From positions 1 to 21,169 of the forward strand of contig JAQBZA010000009.1 in assembly GCA_027622795.1 (NCBI GenBank): a stretch of DNA of 21,169 nucleotides, in the 5' to 3' direction. Position 1 is the stretch's first letter; every line of letters starts with the position of its first letter. The DNA comes from Planctomycetota bacterium (lineage in GTDB: Bacteria > Planctomycetota > Planctomycetia > Pirellulales > UBA1268). The translations under genes were made by a program, and so were the position numbers. The notes under the pieces are model-generated. The model was not told the origin of the DNA. It saw only the letters and a list, made by a program, of their open reading frames with translations, and ran no database searches. Of the stretch, positions 8,438 through 16,071 are shown one piece after another.

Positions 8438-9172
8438 ATGCCACGCTCGCCTGCCCGTTGCTGCCTGTCGATTGCGGCCGCCCTGCTCCCCCTCATGGCC
8501 TCTGCAGCCGACGATGACCGGCCGGTGGCAGACAGCGAGGGCTCCGGATGGCGTGTCCTTGGCGAAGCCGATTTTGTCAACGTGAACTGCCTCCCCGACA
8601 CCTGGACCTGGACCGCCGGTGGTGTGCATTGCACCGGCAAGCCGGTCGGGGTCATTCGCATGAAGGAGCCACTGACGGATTTTGAGTTGACGCTCGAATG
8701 GCGGCACTTGTCTGAAGGAGGAAACTCAGGGGTCTTTCTCTGGGCGCCTCCCGAGGCGCTTGAGTCAATCAAGCCCGGTCAATTGCCACGCGGCGGAATC
8801 GAAGTACAGGTTCTCGATCATGGATACACCGCGAAATATGAAAAATCGACAGGCAAGAAAGCAACCTGGTTTACGACGGACGGCGACGTGTTTCCTGTTG
8901 GCACTTCCTCCATGAAACCCTTTCCGCCGGTGGCCCCTGACGGGAGGCGGAGTTTTCCCAGCAGTCGACATTCACGAGGCACGCCCGAGTGGAATCACTA
9001 TCACGTGCGGGCCGTCGCGGGGGAGGTTCGGCTTTCGGTCAACGGCCACGAGGTATCGGGAGGTGCCGAATGCCGTCCGGCAACGGGCTACCTTTGCCTC
9101 GAATCGGAAGGTGCTCCCGTGGAGTTCCGAAAGATCCGGATTCGTGAACTCCCCGCTGCGCTGAAGGAATGA
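8438..9172 (+). CDS. Exported DUF1080 (3-keto-disaccharide hydrolase-like) protein
   Basis: A 244-residue protein with a signal peptide (about 1-24, cleavage after ASA) and one DUF1080 domain, a concanavalin-like beta sandwich found in very many planctomycete proteins and annotated in databases as 3-keto-disaccharide hydrolase-like. Family landmarks are present: the DFELTLEWR strand, GNSGVFLW (about 95-102), GIEVQVLDHG (about 120-129), EWNHYHVRA, and a C-terminal EFRKIRIREL strand. The frame is open upstream to 8171, but that part overlaps uvrC and lacks signal character; the ATG at 8438 begins directly at the signal peptide. It ends 8 bp before the stop of the convergent sialidase-like gene. 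A role in glycan breakdown next to the sialidases is plausible but not shown by the sequence. Confidence 0.88.
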   Translation: MPRSPARCCLSIAAALLPLMASAADDDRPVADSEGSGWRVLGEADFVNVNCLPDTWTWTAGGVHCTGKPVGVIRMKEPLTDFELTLEWRHLSEGGNSGVFLWAPPEALESIKPGQLPRGGIEVQVLDHGYTAKYEKSTGKKATWFTTDGDVFPVGTSSMKPFPPVAPDGRRSFPSSRHSRGTPEWNHYHVRAVAGEVRLSVNGHEVSGGAECRPATGYLCLESEGAPVEFRKIRIRELPAALKE

Positions 9173-9180
9173 GAGGGGTT

Positions 9181-10317
9181 TCAGTCACGTGACGCCGCGA
9201 TCAAGGCGTCGGTCTCAGCAAGGGTGAACCGGGTGCAGACTACCGAGTGCTTGTTGGCGTCCGGCCGATACTTGATGTAGGTCGTCGCGAGGATGTCGCC
9301 GCTTGGCAGCACTTCCAAACCGGGGTAGCCGCAATCGGCACCCGCATGGCTGTGCAGAAGCTTCACCCGATAGGCTCCCGGACGGGCTGCCTCGATGTCC
9401 TCATACCGCCCCACCCACGCGACAAAATGCCCATCGGTAGGACTGTTCTTCGCGCGGTCGCGAAACGCCACCACGAGCCGGCCGTCAGCTGCGGAGACAC
9501 CCATGTGCCGGTCTCCCGTCAGGCCCCACGGAGTGTCGACCGGGGCCGTCCACGTCCGTCCCTCGTCGCGACTGAACATGACGAGGCTCCGCCCCCGGTG
9601 CGTGTTTTCCCGCATGAGGCAGCAGAGTTCCTCACCGTCGGGTGACCGAAAGCAAAATGGTTCGCAGGGATTCTTCCCTTCAACCTTCGCCACCACGACA
9701 GGCTCGGTCCACGTTTGTCCGCCGTCGGTAGTGGAGGTGGCGACGACTTCCAACGGCGCCGCATCACGGCTTCCCGGCCCGCGATGGTAGAGGCCGAGAT
9801 ACCTGCCGTCCTTGAGCCGCACGATGCTCGAAAACGTCATCACACAGCGAAATCCCAGCGGTGGCATTTCCCGCCAGGACGTTCCGCCGTCTTCACTGAC
9901 GATGCTCGGCATCCAGCCCCCCTGCGCGTCGCGGCCCCGCCGGGCGGAAAACACCCACAGCCGTTCTTTTCCGGCAGGGTCGACGAGTCGGTAAATGCTG
10001 GGGCAGTTCCAATGCTCGAGGAAGGGTGCCGGGAGCGTGGCATCGAGACGATCCCAGGTTTTTCCACCATCGCTCGATCGGGCCATGGGCCCGGCATGAC
10101 CTCCGTGGCCGATGCACCACACTGCCACCACGGAACCATCCTTCTTCAAGAGCGTTGTCGGATGCCCCTGATAGAGGTCAGGCGTTCCGGCAGCAATCAC
10201 GGTCTGTCGGGCGACGTCCCCTGAGATGTCGATGGTCGGTAGGTCGGGCTGATCGGCAGCGGCAGCGACGATCCACAGTGGTGTGAGGAGGGCAATCGCG
10301 AAGCGACACATTTTCAT
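9181..10317 (-). CDS. Exported sialidase-like Asp-box beta-propeller protein
   Basis: A 378-residue protein with a signal peptide (about 1-21). Four Asp-box (BNR) repeats are visible: SSDGGKTW, SEDGGTSW, TTDGGQTW and SRDEGRTW, which mark a six-bladed sialidase-type propeller. Unlike the upstream paralogue it has no RIP motif and the catalytic arginine triad and Tyr/Glu pair of GH33 cannot be assigned with confidence, so sialic acid cleavage is uncertain; it could be a different glycosidase or a binding protein. The ATG overlaps the upstream sialidase stop (ATGA, 10314-10317) and AGGAG lies 6 nt before it, inside the upstream gene, so both are made from one transcript with coupled translation. 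It converges on the DUF1080 gene with only 8 bp between the stop codons. Confidence 0.85.
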   Translation of the reverse strand: MKMCRFAIALLTPLWIVAAAADQPDLPTIDISGDVARQTVIAAGTPDLYQGHPTTLLKKDGSVVAVWCIGHGGHAGPMARSSDGGKTWDRLDATLPAPFLEHWNCPSIYRLVDPAGKERLWVFSARRGRDAQGGWMPSIVSEDGGTSWREMPPLGFRCVMTFSSIVRLKDGRYLGLYHRGPGSRDAAPLEVVATSTTDGGQTWTEPVVVAKVEGKNPCEPFCFRSPDGEELCCLMRENTHRGRSLVMFSRDEGRTWTAPVDTPWGLTGDRHMGVSAADGRLVVAFRDRAKNSPTDGHFVAWVGRYEDIEAARPGAYRVKLLHSHAGADCGYPGLEVLPSGDILATTYIKYRPDANKHSVVCTRFTLAETDALIAASRD

Positions 10318-12311
10318 GGCAGGCTCCTGTGGTTTCGGAGGAGTTCAGAAATCGGGAGTCTCAGGAAGAAGAGTTCGGCGACACCCTCATACAGGACGCC
10401 GATATGCGACGCATCGGCCTCGGCCAGACATGAGTACCCGAAGCCGTTGCGGGAGTCATACACGGAGTGCCACCGCTCCGGCCACGTGAGCCCCTCGTCG
10501 GACGAGATCTTCACGGTCATGTTGTGACGGCCGGCCGTGGTCGCTGGATTTGAAAACATCAGGAGCGGGCCCGCAGTGGGCCCCACACGTCGCAGCAGAC
10601 TCGCCATGCAGACGCTTTCGGGCAAGGCCCGACGGTCGGTCGCGTGGAATTCCCACGTGCTGCCGAGATCCCGTGTGACGGCCACCGTGCGAGATCCTCC
10701 CCGATCGTCACGGCAATTGATCATGATTGAACCGTCCCCAAGTTGGACGAGCTGACTTTCCGTCGTTCGGCTCTTGACGCCGGTGCCAATGCGCCACGTC
10801 GCGCCGTGATCTTTCGACCAGATGAGCGTCGCATGGGGGACATTGGCGGCGTCCTTGAACTGGGCGGGAAATACGAGCGTTCCATCCGTGAGCGTGATGC
10901 CTGTGCCGGGGCCGGCCAGGATCAACCGCCAGGCGGGATCCTTGACTTCCCGCGTGATGTTTCGTGGCGGTGCCCAGGTCTTTCCATCGTCATCGCTGGT
11001 TGTGATGACCAGTTGGCCGGTCTCATCGGGCTCGAGCCCGGGGCCCGACCCGTGCCAGGCCCGTCGTCCGTGGCTCCACAGGGCTGCCACGAAGAGCCGC
11101 CCTGTCTTACGATCGACGAAGATGCAGGGATCCCCCACTCCGTCGAAGGCGAACTGCGGATTGCGGCCCATGTCGAGCGCGATTCGCATCGGCTCCCACG
11201 TCCTGCCGCCGTCCGTGCTGCGCGAGGTGCCGACATCGATGTCCGCCGGGAGATCGGTGGTGCCCCGATACCGGACGTCGTAAGCGGCGACGAGGTTCCC
11301 AGCGTTGGTTCGCACCAATCCGGGAATGCGGTAGGTGTCAGAGCCGTCCTCCTGCCGAAGCCGCACCGCCACGCCCATCCGCTGCCGGCCCGGCGGGTCA
11401 CCATCAGCCACGGCGACAGTGCGGCCAGCAACCACAACATCCCTGACCGAGGCATCCACATGACCGTCGATGTCGGCCGATTCCCTGAGTCGGACCGACA
11501 CCCACAGCCAGTTCATCCCGGCCGACATCAGCATCCGACCACGGATGCTGATGAAGCCATCGTGATCCGGCCGGGCGGGCTCGCCAAAACCACTCACAAA
11601 CGCGGCGGCGGGATCCGCGGTGCCGGAGTAGACCGTAACGTCGGCGACATCCGCCAAGCGCGTTGTGCCACGCAGCGAGAGCGTGAGTTTTTCCAGATCG
11701 AGCGGTTGCAAACCGCCTCGTGTTTCAATCGAGATCCCAATCACGGGATTGACCGGCCTGCGGACAAGCACGGGGATGACGGGCTGATGAACCGAAACTC
11801 CCACGAGTTCCATGGGGTGATCCTCGACGACCTGAAAATCATCGATCATCACGCCCGCCTGAGTGGTGGCGACCAACCTGAGCCGTGCCGTACCGGAGGG
11901 GATCGCCGCCTCCACCCGTGTGGTGAATCCCCCGATCTTCACTCCGCGTGCATCATGAATCTGCTGCCATGGCCCTGCTTGTCCCGCTGCCTCCACGACG
12001 AACGTAAACGGCGGCTTGGCCGTCCACCGCTCCGACCAAAACTCCAGCCGGCCCGGCTGGGAAAGGGGCTTCGCGAGGATCACCTCCACGCGCCGGTTCT
12101 CTCCTCCCAGGATCTTGAGTGACTGCCGACCCGTGAAACTGTGCCCCGCGTGGATCTCCGCATGACCGGCGATCGCCCGCCATGTTCCCTGCGGGGTCTC
12201 AAGCCGCGTGAGCGGCCCGGCCGGCGTTTCTTCAAATGATTCGGCGGCCCACATGGTGCTCACCTGCACGATGATCAGGCCACCAACCGCCACGGCTGAA
12301 GCATATTTCAT
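10314..12311 (-). CDS. Exo-alpha-sialidase (GH33-like) with N-terminal beta domains
   Basis: A 665-residue exported protein (signal about 1-22). About 300 residues of beta-rich accessory domains precede a GH33-like propeller. Counting from the ATG at 12311, the catalytic set looks complete: the YRIP arginine (R328), an acid/base Asp in the RGTTDLPADIDVG stretch, Glu518 in TTESQLVQL, Arg534 in NCRDD, Arg595 in GRHNMTV and Tyr626 in GYSCL. Asp-boxes include STDGGRTW, SDDDGKTW, SKDHGATW, TRDLGSTW and SSDEGLTW. It should release terminal sialic acid from glycans outside the cytoplasm. AAGGA (12317-12321) lies 5 nt before this start. An in-frame ATG at 12338 is a real alternative because a candidate 33-codon gene stops on it with an ATGA overlap. 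It is the lead gene of a two-gene operon and divergent from the symporter. Confidence 0.9.
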   Translation of the reverse strand: MKYASAVAVGGLIIVQVSTMWAAESFEETPAGPLTRLETPQGTWRAIAGHAEIHAGHSFTGRQSLKILGGENRRVEVILAKPLSQPGRLEFWSERWTAKPPFTFVVEAAGQAGPWQQIHDARGVKIGGFTTRVEAAIPSGTARLRLVATTQAGVMIDDFQVVEDHPMELVGVSVHQPVIPVLVRRPVNPVIGISIETRGGLQPLDLEKLTLSLRGTTRLADVADVTVYSGTADPAAAFVSGFGEPARPDHDGFISIRGRMLMSAGMNWLWVSVRLRESADIDGHVDASVRDVVVAGRTVAVADGDPPGRQRMGVAVRLRQEDGSDTYRIPGLVRTNAGNLVAAYDVRYRGTTDLPADIDVGTSRSTDGGRTWEPMRIALDMGRNPQFAFDGVGDPCIFVDRKTGRLFVAALWSHGRRAWHGSGPGLEPDETGQLVITTSDDDGKTWAPPRNITREVKDPAWRLILAGPGTGITLTDGTLVFPAQFKDAANVPHATLIWSKDHGATWRIGTGVKSRTTESQLVQLGDGSIMINCRDDRGGSRTVAVTRDLGSTWEFHATDRRALPESVCMASLLRRVGPTAGPLLMFSNPATTAGRHNMTVKISSDEGLTWPERWHSVYDSRNGFGYSCLAEADASHIGVLYEGVAELFFLRLPISELLRNHRSLP

Positions 12312-12334
12312 CGATATCCTTTCACGCCGGAGCC

Positions 12335-12436
12335 TCATTCGCTGGAAAGATTGAGCGATGCTATACCTTCGTGAGTGTTGACGCTGTCTTCGGGAATGTA
12401 TTCCGCCCCGTCAGGCTTGTCGAATTGATCATCCAT
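12335..12436 (-). CDS. Candidate 33-residue peptide gene ahead of the sialidase operon
   Basis: A small frame on the minus strand begins MDDQFDKPDG and ends NLSSE. AGAGG (12442-12446) sits 5 nt before its ATG. Its TGA overlaps an in-frame ATG of the sialidase gene as ATGA (12335-12338), the same junction type seen at 2869-2872 and 10314-10317. The peptide is acidic, has no cysteine, no signal sequence and no recognised family. It could be a leader peptide that couples or regulates translation of the sialidase, or a chance frame: it is antisense to the uncertain 5' end of the symporter gene (GTG at 12371). The symporter could start later, which would remove most of the conflict. Confidence 0.3.
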   Translation of the reverse strand: MDDQFDKPDGAEYIPEDSVNTHEGIASLNLSSE

Positions 12437-15112
12437 TGTCACCTCTCGCTGGCTCGGTCTGCTCGCCTCATCGGGATCGCCCTTGTCGCTCTTCTCCCGA
12501 CAGTGGTCAGATCCCACGCGACCCGGGCAAACGAGTTCTCGGCCGAGGGTGGCCGGCCGTGGCTCGATTGGCAACCGTTACCGGCCTTGCCCGATCCGAT
12601 CGGAGTCGCTGGACCATTCGTGGGCGTCCATAATAACTGTCTTATCGTCGCTGGGGGTGCCAACTTTGCGGAGCCGAACGCCGCCGACCTGTGGGATCTC
12701 CCCAAGCGATATCAGCCCACGGCGTATGTGCTGATTACCTCAGCCGATGGAACCACGGCGTGGCGTTCGGGATATGCGCTCGACCGTTCACGAGCCTATG
12801 GTGCCTGCGTATCAACTCGCTTCGGTGTCGCGTGTGTGGGGGGTAACGATGGGCAGCACGCCCACGCAGATGCGTTTCTCCTCACATGGAACCCTTCTCA
12901 CGACACGCTTGAGCAGGCCGCCCTGCCACCGCTGCCTTCGTCAACGACGGCTGCGGGAGCCGCGCTGATCGGCAGTGATGTCTATGTCGTGGGCGGACAG
13001 ACAGGCCTCGGCCTCGACTCGGCCTGTGACCGAATCTGGAGGCTCGACCTGTCGCGACTGGGGGACGCGTCTCTCGCGTGGGAACAGCTGCCCGCCGTGC
13101 CCGGCGGACCACGGGCATATCCGCTCGTCACGGCCCAGCACGACGGGTTTGCTGACTGTCTGTATGTGATCGGGGGGCGTCGACAACGGCCCGGGGTCGA
13201 GGGCCCTGCGGGGATCGAAGCCTTGGCCGATCTGTACGAGTTCAGTCCGGCGCGATTCGCGGTGGAACCGGCAACCGGGTGGAGGCGACGGACCGCCCCT
13301 CCCACTCCGCTCATGGCCGGCACCGCGGTGGCTCTGGGGCAGAGCCACGTCGTCGTGCTCGCGGCAGCCGATGGCAGCCTGCTGGCCCAGACCACGAACG
13401 ATCCTGATCTTCTAAGAAGGCATCCGGGATTTCCCCGCCGCGCGTGGGCGTATCACACGATCACTGACACATGGACGACTGCGGGCCCGACGCCTACCTG
13501 TCCAGTCACGACACCCGCCGTGGCCTTCGCCGGGGGAATCGCCCTCGTCAGCGGAGAGATCCGGCCGCGGGTCCGCACCACGGAGGCCTGGTCGATCCGA
13601 CCACTCACCCACGGCAAGCGCTTCGGGCGACTCGACTACGCCGTGCTGTTTGGCTACCTCGCCGGGATGGTGGCCATCGGCCTCTATTTCATGACTCGCA
13701 TGAAGGACACAGACGACTTCTTTCGCGGCGGTCAGCAGATGCGGTGGTGGGCGGCCGGTTGCAGCATTTTCGCCACCATGCTGTCGTCAATCACCTTCAT
13801 GTCGATTCCGGCGAAGGCGTTCGCCCAGGATTGGGTCTATGCGGTTGGCAACCTGATGATCGTGGCCGTAGCTCCTGTCGCTGTCTATCTGGCGCTGCCA
13901 TTCTTTCGTCGCATCGACGCGACGAGCGCCTACGAATATCTCGAAATCCGCTTCAACCGACCGGTGCGGTTGTTCGCCAGCGGACTCTTCACGCTGTTCC
14001 ATGTCTTCCGCATGGCAATCGTGATGTCGCTTGCCAGTCTGGCGCTCGCCGTGGTGACGCCGCTCTCGCCGCCGCAGAGCGTTCTCCTGATCGGGGTGCT
14101 GTCCATGCTGTATTGCACGCTCGGAGGGGTCGAGGCGGTCATCTGGACCGATACGATTCAAACGGGCGTGCTCCTCGGCGGGGCAGTGCTGTGCCTCGCG
14201 ATCATGGTGGCCGGCAGCGATGGTGGGCTGGCTGGGGCGGTCTCGACGGGGGCGGCCGCCGGTAAGTTTCATTGTGTGAATCTGCACCTCGATCCGACGT
14301 CGGCTCATCTCGCGCTGTGGGTCGTGATTCTCGGCGGCCTCGGTCAGAACTTTTCCAGTTACACCTCCGACCAGGCCGTCGTGCAGCGTTACATGACGAC
14401 ACCCGATGAACGACGTGCCGCTACTTCGATCTGGCTGGCTGCCGGCCTGGCGGCCTTTGCCACGCTTCTTTTTTTCAGTCTCGGGAGCGGGCTCTTTGCC
14501 TACTACCGGGCGCACCCTGAGAAACTCGACCCGACGTTTACAACCGATCAGATCTTTCCGCTTTTCATCCTGCACGAGACGCCGGCAGGGATCGCCGGCC
14601 TCATCGTCGCCGGCATCTTCGCGGCCGCCCAATCAACGGTTTCCACGAGCATGAACTCCACCTCCACGACGATCGTGACCGACTTCCTGCGACCCTTCCG
14701 AGCCTGCCACTCGGAGACGGGCTATCTCCGCGCCGCCCGCTGGCTCACGGCGTGTTTTGGCCTCGCCGGCACCATGCTCGCACTGGTGTTCATCGATCCG
14801 TCGATTCGCAGCCTGTTCGATTCGTTCATCAAGGTGATCGGCATCTTCATGGGGGTGCTTGGCGGTCTTTTCGCGTTGGGCATGCTGACCCAACGGGCGT
14901 CGGGGGCCGGAGCCTTGCTCGGTGTCGTGGCGGGTGCGATGACGATGGCCCTGCTCCCTCTCACCTCATCGATCAATGGCTATCTCTATCCAGCGTTGGG
15001 AATCGGCACCTGCTTTGCCGTGGGATGGATCGCGAGCCTCTTTTTCCCCGCTGCCCCGCACTCAAGTCCGACAGCTTCGCAGGCCCTCAACAGATCCTCC
15101 TGCTCATCATGA
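12371..15112 (+). CDS. Fusion of NanM-like Kelch mutarotase and sodium:solute symporter
   Basis: A protein of up to 913 residues in two parts. After a signal-like segment (about 27-50), residues 65-405 form a Kelch-type propeller like the cyclically permuted N-acetylneuraminate mutarotase family (related to E. coli NanM/YjhT): GVAGPFVGVHNNCLIVAGGANF at 78-99 (cut here as the GG blade motif IVAGGANF), then ACVGGNDG, VYVVGGQT and LYVIGGRR blades. From about 415 to 900 it is an SSS-family transporter: multiple membrane segments, FFRGGQQM near the first, and a Ser/Thr-rich helix near 753-775 that matches the family's sodium-site helix. Expected role: convert sialic acid anomers outside the membrane and import the sugar with sodium. 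Start is uncertain: GTG 12371 has no good Shine-Dalgarno; TTG 12425 or CTG 12449 would fit the signal peptide better. Its 3' end overlaps the lyase gene. Confidence 0.88.
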   Translation: MSVDAVFGNVFRPVRLVELIIHCHLSLARSARLIGIALVALLPTVVRSHATRANEFSAEGGRPWLDWQPLPALPDPIGVAGPFVGVHNNCLIVAGGANFAEPNAADLWDLPKRYQPTAYVLITSADGTTAWRSGYALDRSRAYGACVSTRFGVACVGGNDGQHAHADAFLLTWNPSHDTLEQAALPPLPSSTTAAGAALIGSDVYVVGGQTGLGLDSACDRIWRLDLSRLGDASLAWEQLPAVPGGPRAYPLVTAQHDGFADCLYVIGGRRQRPGVEGPAGIEALADLYEFSPARFAVEPATGWRRRTAPPTPLMAGTAVALGQSHVVVLAAADGSLLAQTTNDPDLLRRHPGFPRRAWAYHTITDTWTTAGPTPTCPVTTPAVAFAGGIALVSGEIRPRVRTTEAWSIRPLTHGKRFGRLDYAVLFGYLAGMVAIGLYFMTRMKDTDDFFRGGQQMRWWAAGCSIFATMLSSITFMSIPAKAFAQDWVYAVGNLMIVAVAPVAVYLALPFFRRIDATSAYEYLEIRFNRPVRLFASGLFTLFHVFRMAIVMSLASLALAVVTPLSPPQSVLLIGVLSMLYCTLGGVEAVIWTDTIQTGVLLGGAVLCLAIMVAGSDGGLAGAVSTGAAAGKFHCVNLHLDPTSAHLALWVVILGGLGQNFSSYTSDQAVVQRYMTTPDERRAATSIWLAAGLAAFATLLFFSLGSGLFAYYRAHPEKLDPTFTTDQIFPLFILHETPAGIAGLIVAGIFAAAQSTVSTSMNSTSTTIVTDFLRPFRACHSETGYLRAARWLTACFGLAGTMLALVFIDPSIRSLFDSFIKVIGIFMGVLGGLFALGMLTQRASGAGALLGVVAGAMTMALLPLTSSINGYLYPALGIGTCFAVGWIASLFFPAAPHSSPTASQALNRSSCSS

Positions 15113-15939
15113 GACAGTGGCACAAGCGGCAAACGCACCGCTCCACAGTCGATTCCAAGCATACCCATCAGGGTCTTCGAGGCACGGAGGTAGCCATGCC
15201 GTGCGATGGCATCGACGATCCGAACGATCTTCAACTGCGCTGTACGGGCAGCGGCGAGATCACCCCGATGAAATGCGTCTTGCACCCTCCGCGCCTCGGC
15301 GGCGGCAAAGTTGTAACTGCTCCCGATCGCACCATGCGCCCCCAGCGTCAGCCCCGCGAGAAGCGCTTCGTCACACCCCCAAAACATCTTGAAGCGACCG
15401 TCACCCGCGGCCACGCAACGCTCGAAATCGGGCAAATCGGATGAGCTGAACTTGATCCCGGCTAGCGTGGGAATGCTCGCGGCGTGCTTGTCGAGGAGAT
15501 CGCTCGAGCGAAACGACACGCCGGTCCACGTCGGGATGTCGTAATAGTAGAAGGGCGTGACCGGGGCGGCAGCAGCCACCTCCGCCAGAAGCGTGGCAAG
15601 ATCGGCACACGTCGCCGGCTTGAAATAGCTCGGCGCCATCGCCGAGATGGCCGCCACCTGCAACCGGCCGGCGTGGGAGGCCAACGCGCAGGATTCGACG
15701 AGCGACGAACAGCCAACATGCACAAACAGGGAAAGTCCGTGAATCCGGGCTGCGTCCGACCACGCCTCCGCCAGGGTCATCCGCTCCGCCATCGACAGCG
15801 ACAGCGACTCGCCGGTCGTGCCGGCGATGAACACGCCATCCACTCCCAACGATGCCAGCCATTCCGCCTGCACCGCAACCTGGCCCACGGCCAGCGATCC
15901 ATCCACCGCAAATGGCGTGTAGGCCGCGGCAATCAGCAT
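14986..15939 (-). CDS. nanA: N-acetylneuraminate lyase (DapA/NAL family)
   Basis: A 317-residue cytoplasmic aldolase of the dihydrodipicolinate synthase/NAL superfamily. It should cleave N-acetylneuraminate to N-acetylmannosamine and pyruvate through a Schiff base on Lys163 (AGIKFSS). Other landmarks are GTTGES (40-45), the active-site tyrosine in YYYDIP (Y133), the sugar-binding GCDEA (D190, E191) and GAIGSSYN (203-210), all in NAL-like arrangement. The ATG at 15939 has GAGGTG 5 nt upstream; the frame is open further upstream but that part shows no homology. The last 22 or so residues (after GLECG) extend past the usual domain end and are encoded opposite the symporter's final membrane segment. 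It follows the epimerase gene in the same direction, with a 132-bp gap holding a strong hairpin. Other DapA-family aldolases remain possible, but the neighbours favour NanA. Confidence 0.88.
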   Translation of the reverse strand: MLIAAAYTPFAVDGSLAVGQVAVQAEWLASLGVDGVFIAGTTGESLSLSMAERMTLAEAWSDAARIHGLSLFVHVGCSSLVESCALASHAGRLQVAAISAMAPSYFKPATCADLATLLAEVAAAAPVTPFYYYDIPTWTGVSFRSSDLLDKHAASIPTLAGIKFSSSDLPDFERCVAAGDGRFKMFWGCDEALLAGLTLGAHGAIGSSYNFAAAEARRVQDAFHRGDLAAARTAQLKIVRIVDAIARHGYLRASKTLMGMLGIDCGAVRLPLVPLSHDEQEDLLRACEAVGLECGAAGKKRLAIHPTAKQVPIPNAG

Positions 15940-15982
15940 GCTTGCACCTCGTTTTCTCTTACCAATGATCAGGAAAAGAGAA

Positions 15983-16005
15983 CCGGCAGACATCTTGTCT
16001 GCCGG
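15983..16005 (-). terminator. Strong hairpin between epimerase and lyase genes
   Basis: Arms CCGGCAGACA and TGTCTGCCGG pair perfectly over 10 bp around a 3-nt loop (15993-15995). On the minus strand the stem is followed at once by TTCTCTTTTCC (15972-15982), so it resembles an intrinsic terminator or attenuator 66 nt past the epimerase stop and 43 nt before the lyase ATG. The symmetry would also suit a DNA-binding operator. Confidence 0.45.
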
Positions 16006-16071
16006 ACATAGGTCCGTCCACCCGAGGGGCGCAGGTCCCCTTCCCCACGCGACCATGACTCCGTTCCGCCG

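Noticed and set aside
13787..14632. A 281-codon minus-strand frame inside the symporter
   Set aside because: The opposite strand encodes clear membrane segments of an SSS transporter; this frame has a highly charged, low-information sequence with no family features.
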